Below, piece after piece: positions 19,212 through 27,881 of a DNA stretch of 64,000 nucleotides. Positions within the stretch are counted from its first letter, which is position 1, and every line of letters begins with the position of its first letter. Under the pieces are notes generated by a model. That model made no database searches. It saw only the letters and a list, made by a program, of their open reading frames with translations, and had not been told where the DNA came from. Source of the stretch: Chloroflexota bacterium (GTDB lineage Bacteria; Chloroflexota; Anaerolineae; Aggregatilineales; Phototrophicaceae); contig JAPPMO010000049.1 of assembly GCA_028873975.1 (NCBI GenBank), positions 48,934-112,933 on the forward strand, written 5' to 3'. The translations under genes were made by a program, and so were the position numbers.

Positions 19212-20732
19212 CTAGCCTTCCAGATAGGTATTCATGTACAGGTTGGCATTGTCAGAACGCAAGACATATCCCTTGACGTTCGTGCTCATGACCCGCACAA
19301 AGGCCGGGTTGTAGAAGTAGACGTAGGGTACGGCGTCAACCAGAATTTGATTGGCTTGTTCATAGATGGTGTAACGCTCGTCGAAATCGGAAACTTGACG
19401 GCCCTGATCAACCAGCTCGTCAAAAGCCGGATCGCTATAACCCGTGAAATTGAAGACCTCATCGGTACGGTGCTGGAGATAGTAATAATGCTCGACGTCG
19501 GTGAGACCGTTCCAGCTGCATATATAGCCATCGTAGCGATAGTTGCCTTCAAGTTCGAGCCATTCCGCCCATTCCGGCGCATTGATGGTGGTCCGGATGC
19601 CAATAGCGCCTAGCTGAGCCTGAAGTACCTGCGCTTGACGCACGGTATCCTGGTAGGTCGAGGTCGGCATCAATTCCATATCGAAGCCATCAGCGTAGCC
19701 GGCTTCCGCCAACAATGCTTTCGCCTTTTCCACATCTTGCGAATAGGGCGCGTAGTCGAAGTGCCAGGGGCTGCCCGTATCAATGGGACCGCCATAAAGC
19801 GGGGTGCAGAGACCGAAGTCGCCCGCCGCGCAGAGGTCGTCGCGGTTGATGGCGTAAGCGATGGCTTGACGCACGCGCGCATCGTCGTAGGGCTCGCGGG
19901 TCAAGTTCAAGCCAATGTACTTGTATGCCAAGGCAGGCGCGACATGCACGACGATATCGGGATTGCCTTGCAAAGCTTCAACCGCCTGTGGCGCGACGCT
20001 GGTGACGAAATCAACCTCGCCGCCCAGGAGCGCGGCTTCGCGGGCTGCGTCTTCCTGGATGACCGAGATCTCGACGGCGTCGAGAAGCGGCAAGCCCTCT
20101 TGCCAATAATTCTCGTTCTTGACCAAGCTCATGCTGATCGTGCCATCGAGGTCTTCCACGGTGAAGGGACCCGTGCCAATCGGAACAACAATCACGCCAT
20201 TTTCGTCAACGCTGTCTTGATGCACAACCGACGTGGCGCGGCTGGCCAAGAGAATGGGCAGAATTGCATTGGGATCCGGGGTGGTCACGGTAACCGTATA
20301 GTCATCCATTGCTTCCCAAACCGCATCTGGACCGCCAACAGAAGCCACGCGCCCGGAACCCGTCGCCGGGTCAATGATGCGATTCATCGAAAATACAACA
20401 TGCTCCGACGTCATTTCTACGCCATTGGAGAAATGGACGCCTTGCCGCAGGTTGAATGTCCAGGTGAGGCCGTCTTCAGATTGCGACCAGTCTGTCGCCA
20501 GCAAGGGCGTCAGTTCGAGGTCATCGTTATTGGTCGTCAAGGATTCCACGACATTGGCCAGTACATAGAAGCTGGAAACGGTGCTGGCGACATGCGGATC
20601 CAGTCCCGTCCATTCGGCGTCGTGCGCCGAGCGCAAAACTTGCTCCGACATTTGCGCCATTGTCGACAGGCTTGCCCCAACGACCAGCAAGACGAGCAAT
20701 AAGAGTGGGACGATAAGTTTGACTTTCTTCAT
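19212..20732 (-). CDS. Peptide-type ABC transporter substrate-binding protein (family 5)
   Basis: Protein of 506 residues with a signal peptide (MKKVKLIVPLLLLVLLVVGA, then cleavage near STMAQ), so it is exported. Family 5 marks: LATDWSQSEDGLTWTFNLRQ near residue 90, EMTSEHVVFSMNRI and the RQAIAYAINRDDLC region. The start at ATG 20732 has a perfect AGGAGAG ribosome binding site. It is first in an operon with two permeases, the membrane spermidine-synthase-like protein and an S9 peptidase. Peptides are the likely ligand, though family 5 proteins also bind glycans or nickel. Confidence 0.95.
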   Translation of the reverse strand: MKKVKLIVPLLLLVLLVVGASLSTMAQMSEQVLRSAHDAEWTGLDPHVASTVSSFYVLANVVESLTTNNDDLELTPLLATDWSQSEDGLTWTFNLRQGVHFSNGVEMTSEHVVFSMNRIIDPATGSGRVASVGGPDAVWEAMDDYTVTVTTPDPNAILPILLASRATSVVHQDSVDENGVIVVPIGTGPFTVEDLDGTISMSLVKNENYWQEGLPLLDAVEISVIQEDAAREAALLGGEVDFVTSVAPQAVEALQGNPDIVVHVAPALAYKYIGLNLTREPYDDARVRQAIAYAINRDDLCAAGDFGLCTPLYGGPIDTGSPWHFDYAPYSQDVEKAKALLAEAGYADGFDMELMPTSTYQDTVRQAQVLQAQLGAIGIRTTINAPEWAEWLELEGNYRYDGYICSWNGLTDVEHYYYLQHRTDEVFNFTGYSDPAFDELVDQGRQVSDFDERYTIYEQANQILVDAVPYVYFYNPAFVRVMSTNVKGYVLRSDNANLYMNTYLEG

Positions 20733-20901
20733 GTCTCTCCTCTTTCATTCAGAACAGTGTCAATTTGCAATCCTTAAAGTTACGCTGCGCAAATCATCCG
20801 CAAGGCGCCTCCTTCCAGCAACAGCTTCTCTTTAATGAACCCGCGATAAATGGCACAGATTAAGCCAATAACTCCATCTGTCGCCCGAGCCGTAAGCAGG
20901 G

Positions 20902-20930
20902 ACTATACTATCATCGCAAGCGCTTGTCAA
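20902..20930 (-). promoter_or_regulatory. Strong sigma70-type promoter of the peptide importer operon
   Basis: On the minus strand TTGACA (20925-20930) and TATAGT (20902-20907) are separated by exactly 17 bases. The palindrome CAAGCGCTTG begins within the -35 box and fills half of the spacer, the expected position for a repressor operator. It is about 170 bases upstream of the start codon at 20732. Confidence 0.75.
20917..20926. promoter_or_regulatory. Palindromic operator candidate O1
   Basis: CAAGCGCTTG, a perfect 10-base palindrome overlapping the spacer of the promoter above. The AAGCGCTT centre is like operators of LacI-family regulators. An identical copy is 270 bases away. Confidence 0.5.
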
Positions 20931-20990
20931 TTCTGGCGATCCAGCGGGTAGTGTATCGAATTCGGTTGAAATTCAAATGAGCCACATTCA

Positions 20991-21096
20991 GTTTCACCAC
21001 AAAGACACGAAGGGCACAAAGAAAACGACTATTTCGCAACCAATTCTCGGTGTCCTCGGTGGCCTCGGTGGTTAAAAATCTGGTGCGATTGCCCTG
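20991..21096. repeat. Dispersed element, copy R3 (left end missing)
   Basis: Left arm TTTCACCACAAAGACACGAAGGG and right arm CTCGGTGTCCTCGGTGGCCTC, then GGTGCGATTGCCCTG, the family right end. The left CAGGGCAATCGC terminus is absent, so this copy is truncated. The internal part is only about 45 bases and holds neither of the two cores. Confidence 0.65.
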
Positions 21097-21186
21097 CCCG
21101 CTTTTTGCGCTCGCTTGACATCAGGCATTGCACAGGTTAACCTAATATAGTGAGATCCGCGGGAATCGGCGCTAAACTGTTTGTTA

Positions 21187-21196
21187 CAAGCGCTTG
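21187..21196. promoter_or_regulatory. Palindromic operator candidate O2
   Basis: Second CAAGCGCTTG, flanked as TTACAAGCGCTTGCCA, 178 bases upstream of the livJ-type start codon at 21374. Its identity with O1 on the other side of the same divergent region suggests one regulator acting on both operons. Confidence 0.5.
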
Positions 21197-21373
21197 CCAG
21201 CATTTCAGGTAGTGTGAACAAACGCGTCGCCTCATTCTGAAAGACCGAGGTCTGTTTACGATGCTTGCGCGGCAATGCCCCCTGCTGATCTCGCCCCCGG
21301 CGCGGACCGTCTCCAGGCGGTTTGGCGACCGAATTGCAAGAAATGTCCATTTATTCTCTCAAAGGAGACCGAC

Positions 21374-22711
21374 ATGAAAGGTAAATCATTACTCGCCAGC
21401 CTGGTAATTTTGCTGGCGCTGCTCGCTCTAATGCCATTAAGCGCGATCCGCGCCGATGGCCATTGCGAATTCGCCGATGAAGCCATCACGATTGGCGCCT
21501 TGGTGCCGCTTTCGGCGCCCGGTTCGGTCGAAGGCGGCATCTCCATGCAATGGGCGATTGAACACGCCGTAGAAGGCATCAACGCGGATTGCGGCATACA
21601 CATTGATGGCTCGCATTATCGCATGGAGGTCGCCGTCGGCGACTCGGAAGGCAGCCCGGAACGCGGTCAAGCCGCAGTCGAACGGCTGATTTTTGAATCT
21701 GAAGCTGATGCCGTTGTTGGCGTGTACCACAGCGCGGTTGGATTAGCCACGATGACCATGCTGGACCAAAACGGCGTACCGACCGTCTTCTCGGAGCCCT
21801 GGAACGACAACGTGAGCGCCAATGGCATCATGGAATACGACGGCAGGCCGCCCAGGATAGCTGATGGCATTGATCACGTCTTCCGTATTTCCCCAACCTC
21901 TACCATGGTCGGTTCCGTTGTCGTGGATTGGCTGCTATCGCTAGGCGTCGAAAACGTGGTCCTGATCGCTGAAAATACGGACTACGGTCAACCGGCGGCG
22001 GCGGACGAAACAGCGCGGCTCGAAGCGGCCGGCGTCACGGTAACGCAGCTGAATGTCGAACTTGGCACGGAGGACTTCGTGCCGATATTGAGCCGAATCC
22101 AAGCGAGCGGCGAAACGCCTGACGCAGTCCGGCTGCATGTGACCGGCGAAACCTCGCTCAATCTCACGCAGCAAATGGCGGAACTTGGCATCGCGCCCAC
22201 GGAAGATACAGTCTGTGTAACGAATCAGTATGCCTTCCAATCGGACACATATTGGGGAACCGTGCCAGACGGGAATTACTGCGCGTTTAATCGCGTTGGC
22301 ATTATTCCCAGCTTGTTCAACGAGCAAGGCACTGAATTGAACGAGGCGTTCGAAGAAGCCTGGGGCAAACTCGTGCCCAGCTTCGCGATGGCCTCTTACG
22401 ACGCCGTGCATATTGTGGCGGACGCAATGGAACGCGCGGGCAGTTACAGTGATGCCGCCGCCATCGTGGAAGCCATTGAAGCGACGGATCTCGAGCTGTC
22501 ACAGGGTCGTTACCACTTCATGTACGGCAGCCACAATCCGGAACTGCCGGAAGGCACGCCGGCCTTCATGTGGCATCAGTGGCCCGATCCGATCGTGACG
22601 GTCATGCAGTACTTCGAGCCCGAGCAGAGCGCTCTGAATGCCGCCGTCATCTTTCCGGAAGTCTATCAGACGCATGGCACTTCCTATATCGTGCCGGGCA
22701 CTTCGCCCTAG
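21374..22711 (+). CDS. livJ: Branched-chain amino acid-type ABC substrate-binding protein
   Basis: Protein of 445 residues. The frame is open from 21275, but ATG 21374 is chosen because AAAGGAGA precedes it and a clean signal peptide follows (MKGKSLLASLVILLALLALM, cleavage near IRADG). The mature part has the receptor-ligand-binding (periplasmic binding protein-like I) layout: ITIGALVPLSAPGSVEGG at its start, DADAVVGVYHSAV-type loop and VLIAENTDYGQPAA in the second lobe. First gene of a complete livJHMGF-like operon. Ligand could be branched-chain amino acids, amides or urea-like compounds. Confidence 0.93.
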   Translation: MKGKSLLASLVILLALLALMPLSAIRADGHCEFADEAITIGALVPLSAPGSVEGGISMQWAIEHAVEGINADCGIHIDGSHYRMEVAVGDSEGSPERGQAAVERLIFESEADAVVGVYHSAVGLATMTMLDQNGVPTVFSEPWNDNVSANGIMEYDGRPPRIADGIDHVFRISPTSTMVGSVVVDWLLSLGVENVVLIAENTDYGQPAAADETARLEAAGVTVTQLNVELGTEDFVPILSRIQASGETPDAVRLHVTGETSLNLTQQMAELGIAPTEDTVCVTNQYAFQSDTYWGTVPDGNYCAFNRVGIIPSLFNEQGTELNEAFEEAWGKLVPSFAMASYDAVHIVADAMERAGSYSDAAAIVEAIEATDLELSQGRYHFMYGSHNPELPEGTPAFMWHQWPDPIVTVMQYFEPEQSALNAAVIFPEVYQTHGTSYIVPGTSP

Positions 22712-22765
22712 CGCACGGCTCTAAAAGCCGCAGAACTCTATGTGCGGTTTGATCAGCAAATTGGG

Positions 22766-22797
22766 ACGAGAGGCGGGCGCAGCGCTCGCCTCCTCGT
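22766..22797 (+). promoter_or_regulatory. Intercistronic hairpin between livJ and livH
   Basis: ACGAGAGGCGGGCGC pairs with GCGCTCGCCTCCTCGT nearly perfectly around an AGC loop. It lies 55 bases after the livJ stop and 40 before livH. No T-run follows; the stem probably raises binding-protein mRNA relative to permease mRNA. A smaller stem (CGGCTCTAAAAGCCG) occurs at about 22716-22730. Confidence 0.6.
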
Positions 22798-22836
22798 TCG
22801 CCTAAAACGAAGCGTCGCTATGCAGGATACAGGAAT

Positions 22837-24375
22837 ATGGAATCGGTTTTTACATCTTGGCTGCTTTTTGCCGGTCCGCTGTGGGCGGCGATCGGGCTGT
22901 ACGTGTTGCCCAGAAGCCAGGGCAAACTCAAGCGCGATGAGGCAATCAGCCAGACCAGACTGCAAATCGCGGGCTTGATCGCCGGCTTCGCCCTGGGACC
23001 CATAGGGCTTGGGCTGTTTTACCTGCTGCCGAATTTGATCCGGCGAGCAACCCTGATATTGGGAATCTTGATCGCCGTATTCATTGCATCGCAAGTATTG
23101 GCGCGTGTCAGCGATCCGAACGTGCCCTCGATCATGTGGCTGCTTCTCGCCGGTCCATTGTGGGCGGCGCTGGCCAGTTATTTTATCCCGCGGCATTATC
23201 ATGATGTCGACGCCGATGACGACAATGCGCTGACGGCAGCGGCTTTGGGCGGCTTCGCGATTGGTCCGCTCATATTCGGGCTCATGTGGAAGCACAGTCC
23301 CAAGATCAGCCGCGACTGGATGATCGCGCTGGGTTCGTTGGGCGCCTGGCAAATCTACACAATTTTTGCCATCCATAATCCCAGTAATCCCTGTGTCGCG
23401 TCGCCGTACCATGTGACCTATTTGACGCAGCAGACCGCCAATGGCGTCGTTATCGGCACGATTTATTCTCTGATGGCGGTCGGATTGACATTGATTTATT
23501 CGGTTCAAGGCATTATCAGTTTCGCGCACGGCCAACTCTACATGATTGGCGGTTATTTCTCCTATTACTTCCTGTTGCACGGCGCGAACATCCTCGGCGA
23601 CTTGACTGGCGCGGAGGTCGCAATCAATCCCATTTGGGGCATCCCGGTGGCGGCGGTCATCGTCTTTGCCATAGGAGCGGCTTTTGAACGCGCCTTTCTG
23701 AAGCCGATGCACGACGGGCTGATTGAACGCGTAGCCGAGTATGCGATTCTGATTACATTTGGCTTTGGTTTCTTCCTCGAGTACACGACCTTGGCCATCG
23801 CCGGTCCCTTCCCGCAGCGCGCCGATCGCTTCATCGAGATCAGGCGCTTCACGCTGCAGCGAATGCAGATCACCGACGAGTTCGCCTTTGGACCGATCAA
23901 CATCATTGGCGATCGCGTCTTCGCAATGGTGATTGGCATCGTCCTTATTTTTGCTCTGCTTTATTTCTTGCAGCGGACCTGGATTGGACGCGGTCTGCGG
24001 GCGACCAGCCAGGACAAGCAAGCGGCGGCTGTAGCCGGCATCAACCCTACCAATATGAATACCTTGTCCTTCGGCTTGGGCTCGATGCTGGGGGCGATGT
24101 CCGGCGCGGCGCTGATCCCGATCTTCGCTTGGGTGCCCTGGGTCGGGGCGGAGATGGTAGGCCGCTCTTACGTGATCGTCGTGCTGGGGGGCCTCGGTTC
24201 GGTGCCGGGGGCCTTGGTCGGCGGCATCGTTGTCGGCATCGTCGAAGCGCTGGGCGCCGGCTGCTATCCCGATCCCAGCAAAGGCGCGGCGTATAAGGAG
24301 GCTTTCGCACTGGTGATCTTTGCGCTGGTTCTGTTGTTGAAACCGACCGGTCTCTTCGGAAGGGAGCAGAACTGA
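22837..24375 (+). CDS. livH: Branched-chain amino acid-type ABC permease with duplicated N-terminal membrane extension
   Basis: Protein of 512 residues, longer than the usual 290-340 of LivH. ATG 22837 has ACAGGAAT upstream. The LivH domain proper starts near residue 195 (GVVIGTIYSLMAVGLTLIYSV) and contains GLRATSQDKQAAAVAGIN, the EAA-like loop, and GGLGSVPGALVGGIVVG. The first 185 residues are extra: two similar halves each begin LL(F/L)AGPLWAA followed by (L/F)(V/I)(L/I)PR and a later LGPIGLGL/IGPLIFGL segment, so they arose by internal duplication. The function of that extension is unknown. Confidence 0.92.
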   Translation: MESVFTSWLLFAGPLWAAIGLYVLPRSQGKLKRDEAISQTRLQIAGLIAGFALGPIGLGLFYLLPNLIRRATLILGILIAVFIASQVLARVSDPNVPSIMWLLLAGPLWAALASYFIPRHYHDVDADDDNALTAAALGGFAIGPLIFGLMWKHSPKISRDWMIALGSLGAWQIYTIFAIHNPSNPCVASPYHVTYLTQQTANGVVIGTIYSLMAVGLTLIYSVQGIISFAHGQLYMIGGYFSYYFLLHGANILGDLTGAEVAINPIWGIPVAAVIVFAIGAAFERAFLKPMHDGLIERVAEYAILITFGFGFFLEYTTLAIAGPFPQRADRFIEIRRFTLQRMQITDEFAFGPINIIGDRVFAMVIGIVLIFALLYFLQRTWIGRGLRATSQDKQAAAVAGINPTNMNTLSFGLGSMLGAMSGAALIPIFAWVPWVGAEMVGRSYVIVVLGGLGSVPGALVGGIVVGIVEALGAGCYPDPSKGAAYKEAFALVIFALVLLLKPTGLFGREQN

Positions 24376-24377
24376 TC

Positions 24378-25544
24378 ATGGCGCTCTTCAAGCGAATTCA
24401 ATCGGCAATTGACAGAGGCATCGGGCGCCGCAGGCTGGGTTACCTGCTGCTGGGCTTGGTGGTATTGTTTTTTCTCTGGTTTCCCAACGATACTTCGCAA
24501 TCGAATTACGCCAAGACGGTATTCATCAGCGGATTCTTTTACGCCATTTTATCTTCCAGTTGGGCATTGCTGGCGGGAATCGCCGGTCAGTTTTCCTTCG
24601 GGCACATGGCTTTCATGGGCATCGGCGCCTATGTGGCCGGTTTGTTCGCCCGCGATGGCATCACTTTCGCGGCGCTGGGCATTGCGCTGAGCCCGGAATC
24701 CATCTCGGCCGTTGGCGCCATCATCATTGGCACGACAGCGGCTGGCCTGGTTGGCTTGGTCATCGGCTGGCTGCTGCTGCGGCTGCGCTCATCGTATTTG
24801 GCGCTGTTCACGATCGCCTTCTCCGAGCTTTTCCGCATCGCGATGCTGACCGAGTACGACTTCACGGGCGGGTCCAATGGCTTGTCCTTGCGGCCGCTGC
24901 TTGAGGTGGCGGATGTCGATACCGCGCGCCAAATCGAATACTATTTGATGTTTGGCTTGCTCATCGCCTGTCTCTTGGTCATGTATCGAGTCACGCATTC
25001 GCCCATCGGCATTTTTTTGCGGGCGATGCGGGAAGATGAAGACGCGGCTTCGGCTTTGGGCGTCAATGTCGTTCGCTACAAGATTCTGGTCTTCGTATTC
25101 ACCAGCATGATTGTTGGTTTGGCGGGGGCGATCTTTTACAGCGATGTGGGTTCGGAGCGCATCATCCCCGAACAGTTGGAAGTCCTGCAAATGTCGCTGA
25201 TCATCGCCTACGCGTGCATTGGCGGCATGGAAAGCCTGCTGGGCGCGGCGGCGGGCGCTTTCATTTCGCGCTATTTGCTGGAAGCCATGCGCCAGGTGGT
25301 CATCACCCTGCCCTTTGGCTTAACCATGGCGGACGGTTCCGACGCTTTCGTTTGGGAGACCGGCGCCTGGCGCTTCGCGCTTTTCGGTCTGGTGATGGTC
25401 TTGACCCTGCGCTACATGCGCAATGGATTGCTGTATCCGATTTTCACCTGGTTCAGCGGGCGCGACTTGGTCATGAAAGAGACCGTCGCCAAACGCAAAC
25501 ACGACGAAGATCACGCAGCGATGCTGGAGGACCAGGATGAGTGA
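24378..25544 (+). CDS. livM: Branched-chain amino acid-type ABC permease LivM
   Basis: Protein of 388 residues beginning two bases after the livH stop, with GGGAG as ribosome binding site. LivM marks include LLAGIAGQFSFGHMAFMGIGAY after the first helices, the loop MREDEDAASALGVNVVRYK that contacts the ATPases, and SLIIAYACIGGMESLLGAA. A hydrophilic, charged tail (KRKHDEDHAAMLEDQDE) follows the last helix. Its end overlaps the livG start by 8 bases. Confidence 0.95.
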   Translation: MALFKRIQSAIDRGIGRRRLGYLLLGLVVLFFLWFPNDTSQSNYAKTVFISGFFYAILSSSWALLAGIAGQFSFGHMAFMGIGAYVAGLFARDGITFAALGIALSPESISAVGAIIIGTTAAGLVGLVIGWLLLRLRSSYLALFTIAFSELFRIAMLTEYDFTGGSNGLSLRPLLEVADVDTARQIEYYLMFGLLIACLLVMYRVTHSPIGIFLRAMREDEDAASALGVNVVRYKILVFVFTSMIVGLAGAIFYSDVGSERIIPEQLEVLQMSLIIAYACIGGMESLLGAAAGAFISRYLLEAMRQVVITLPFGLTMADGSDAFVWETGAWRFALFGLVMVLTLRYMRNGLLYPIFTWFSGRDLVMKETVAKRKHDEDHAAMLEDQDE

Positions 25545-26271
25545 GATCAACCTGGAACTGAACAAGATCGCCAAGCGCTTCGGCGGCAACCAGGCGGTGG
25601 ATCATGTGTCCTTCAGCGTTACGAAGCCGCAGTTGATCGGCATGATCGGTCCTAACGGCGCGGGCAAGACGACCTTGACCAATCTGATGAGCGGAATGCT
25701 CAAACCCAGCAGCGGCACCATCTATCTCAATGGCCTGCGGATTGACGGGCGCGCGCCCTACCATGTAACCCGCGCGGGCTTGGGGCGCACCTTCCAGATT
25801 ACGCGCGCCTTGAACCGAATGACCGTAATGGAAAACATGATGGTGCCGGGCCTGGCTCACGAACCGGGGGCGCGTCAATCCGACCTGGAGGATCGCGCGC
25901 GGCAGATATTGTCTATGCTGACGATTGATCATTTGACCAACGAATACAGTCGCGCGCTCAGCGGGGGCCAGCGAAAACTGCTCGAGTTAGGCCGCCTGTT
26001 GATGCTGGATCCGTCGGTGATCATTTTGGACGAGCCCTTTGCCGGGGTTCATCCGCGGCTGCAAGAAACGATCTACAACTACATCCACCGCGTGCACGAG
26101 GACGGCAAAGCCATTATCTTTATCAGCCACAATATGGGCGCCGTCTTTGAATTGAGCCAGAGGCTGATCGTGTTGAACTTTGGCGCCTTGATCGCGGACG
26201 GAGAGCCGCAGCAAGTCAAGAATGATCCGGCCGTGATTGACGCCTACCTGGGCCACGACGAGGATGATTAA
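25537..26271 (+). CDS. livG: Branched-chain amino acid-type ABC ATPase LivG
   Basis: Protein of 244 residues. Walker A is GPNGAGKTT, signature LSGGQRKLLELGRLL, Walker B VIILDEPFAG, then the switch histidine in IFISHNMGA. It has the LivG-type ARTFQ-like loop (GRTFQITRALNRMTVMENM). The last residues (YLGHDEDD) match the family end. Translation is coupled to livM by an 8-base overlap, and livF starts 3 bases after its stop. Confidence 0.95.
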   Translation: MSEINLELNKIAKRFGGNQAVDHVSFSVTKPQLIGMIGPNGAGKTTLTNLMSGMLKPSSGTIYLNGLRIDGRAPYHVTRAGLGRTFQITRALNRMTVMENMMVPGLAHEPGARQSDLEDRARQILSMLTIDHLTNEYSRALSGGQRKLLELGRLLMLDPSVIILDEPFAGVHPRLQETIYNYIHRVHEDGKAIIFISHNMGAVFELSQRLIVLNFGALIADGEPQQVKNDPAVIDAYLGHDEDD

Positions 26272-26274
26272 CCT

Positions 26275-26976
26275 ATGCTTGAGATCAGAGACCTCACCGT
26301 CGGCTACTACGAAGATCTGCATATCTTGCGCGGCCTTGACCTCAAGGCGGAAAACGGCAAGCTGACGGCCATTCTCGGCGCAAACGGCGTCGGCAAATCA
26401 ACCTTGTTGAAAGCCATCTACGGCTTCTTGAAGCCGCACAGCGGCGCGGTCTTGCTCAACGGCCGCGATGTCACCGGCACCCCGACCTACCAACTGATTG
26501 ACCTCGGCATCAGCTATATCCCGCAGCAGCCGGGCGTCTTCAAACACATGAGCGTGCGCGAAAACCTGATGATGGGCGCCTGGACATTCCAAAAAGACAA
26601 GCAGCGCATGGAAAAGAAAATTGAAGAAAATTACCAGCGCTTCCCCATTCTGCGGGAAAAGCAGAACGAGCATGCCGGCAACTTGTCCGGCGGTCAGCAG
26701 CGCATGGTGGAAATCGGGCGCACTTTGATGACCGACCCCGAGGTCATCCTGGTGGACGAACCGACAGCCGGCTTGGCCAAGCTGCTAAGCGAGGAAGTCT
26801 ATCGCATGCTAGTCAACCTGCGGGATCAAGAAGGCTTGACCATATTGCTGGTCGATCAGGAGATACGCGAGGCGCTCAAGATCGCTGACTACGTCTACGT
26901 GCTCGAGTTGGGGCGCAACAAGTTTGAAGGACCGGCCTCGGACTTCGACGATCTGGAAAAGGCATTCTGGGCTTAG
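26275..26976 (+). CDS. livF: Branched-chain amino acid-type ABC ATPase LivF
   Basis: Protein of 233 residues with Walker A GANGVGKST, a LivF-type ISYIPQQPGVFKHMSVRENL segment, signature LSGGQQRMVEIGRTLM and Walker B VILVDEPTAGL. The switch position reads LLVDQEIRE, so the usual histidine (LVEQ in many LivF proteins) is naturally absent from this subfamily. Ends 9 bases before the convergent sugar permease stop. Completes the livJHMGF importer. Confidence 0.95.
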   Translation: MLEIRDLTVGYYEDLHILRGLDLKAENGKLTAILGANGVGKSTLLKAIYGFLKPHSGAVLLNGRDVTGTPTYQLIDLGISYIPQQPGVFKHMSVRENLMMGAWTFQKDKQRMEKKIEENYQRFPILREKQNEHAGNLSGGQQRMVEIGRTLMTDPEVILVDEPTAGLAKLLSEEVYRMLVNLRDQEGLTILLVDQEIREALKIADYVYVLELGRNKFEGPASDFDDLEKAFWA

Positions 26977-26985
26977 CCGACTCCC

Positions 26986-27870
26986 CTAGCCTTTCAGCCC
27001 CGTCATAACCACACCCTGAATAAAATACCGCTGCGCGAAGAAGAAGAGCACGATAACGGGCAAGGTGACCGCCGTCGACGCCGCCAGCTGCAAATCCCAA
27101 TGGATATCGGTCTGGCTGCGGAAGGAAGCCAATCCGACAGCGATGGTGAAGTTATCGGGCGAGCGCAGGTAAGTTATCGGACCGATCAAATCGTTCCAGG
27201 CAAAGAGGAATGTGAAGATCCCAATGGTGATGAGCGCCGGCTTGGACAGCGGCAACATGATGCGCCAATAGACCCCAAATTCGCTGCAGCCGTCGATGCG
27301 CGCGGCGTCCGCGATCTCCTCCGGTATCGTCCGGAAGAATTGCCGCATCAGAAAAATGTTAAACGCCCCGCCACCGAAGAACGGTGGCACGACCAGGGGC
27401 AGAAAGGTATCAATCCAGCCCAAGCGTGAAAACACAATGAAGCTCGGCACCAGCAGCACGGCGTAAGGCAGGAAGAGCGTCGCCATGACGATGCCGAACC
27501 AAAAATCGCGGCCGGGGAAACGCATGCGCGCGAAGCCATAGGCGCAGAAAGAGGAGCTAAACACCACCGCGATCACGTTCAAGCCCGCAACGATAATCGT
27601 GTTGCGAAAGTAAGTGCCGAAGGGTTTGTATGTCAGCGCGTAGACGTAATTCTCCGGAACGATCGGATCGGGAATCAGCTGCGGCGGATACTGAAAGATA
27701 TTGATCTGGGTTTTCAGCGAGCTGGAGAGCAGCCAGATGAAGGGCGTGACCATGACGACGGCGAAAAACACCAAAAGAAAAACCGTCAGCCAGTGAAACA
27801 AGACATCGCCGTATGACTTTGGCCTGCGTCTTGATTCGATGAAATCTGCCGGTTTCTCGCTAAATCCCAC
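26986..27870 (-). CDS. Carbohydrate ABC transporter permease, MalG/UgpE type
   Basis: Protein of 294 residues starting at GTG 27870. Six membrane helices and the EAA loop [30 protein letters not shown], characteristic of the MalG branch. The C-terminus [14 protein letters not shown] is the family end. Third gene downstream of the GH127 enzyme and the sugar-binding protein; it starts 11 bases after the MalF-type permease. No ATPase is encoded in the operon, so a shared MsmK/UgpC-like ATPase encoded elsewhere is expected. Confidence 0.95.
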   Translation of the reverse strand: MGFSEKPADFIESRRRPKSYGDVLFHWLTVFLLVFFAVVMVTPFIWLLSSSLKTQINIFQYPPQLIPDPIVPENYVYALTYKPFGTYFRNTIIVAGLNVIAVVFSSSFCAYGFARMRFPGRDFWFGIVMATLFLPYAVLLVPSFIVFSRLGWIDTFLPLVVPPFFGGGAFNIFLMRQFFRTIPEEIADAARIDGCSEFGVYWRIMLPLSKPALITIGIFTFLFAWNDLIGPITYLRSPDNFTIAVGLASFRSQTDIHWDLQLAASTAVTLPVIVLFFFAQRYFIQGVVMTGLKG

Positions 27871-27881
27871 GACTCTCTATC

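Larger units (their letters stand above)
20733..21373. other. Divergent regulatory region, 641 bp
   Basis: This gap separates two divergent ABC-importer operons. It contains a strong minus-strand promoter (20902-20930), two identical 10-base palindromes CAAGCGCTTG (20917-20926 and 21187-21196), and a truncated repeat copy (R3, 20991-21096). AAAGGAGA at 21361-21368 is the ribosome binding site for the plus-strand gene. A perfect TTGACA at 21116-21121 lacks a good -10 at normal spacing. No gene is supported. Confidence 0.7.

Noticed and set aside
21116-21155. TTGACA as a plus-strand livJ promoter
   Set aside because: No good -10 box lies 16-18 bases after it; TAATAT is 22 bases away.
22753-24021. 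422-residue open frame on the minus strand
   Set aside because: It is antisense to livH, rich in Arg/Gln/Asp/His with no membrane or enzyme motif, the usual shadow of a GC-rich gene.
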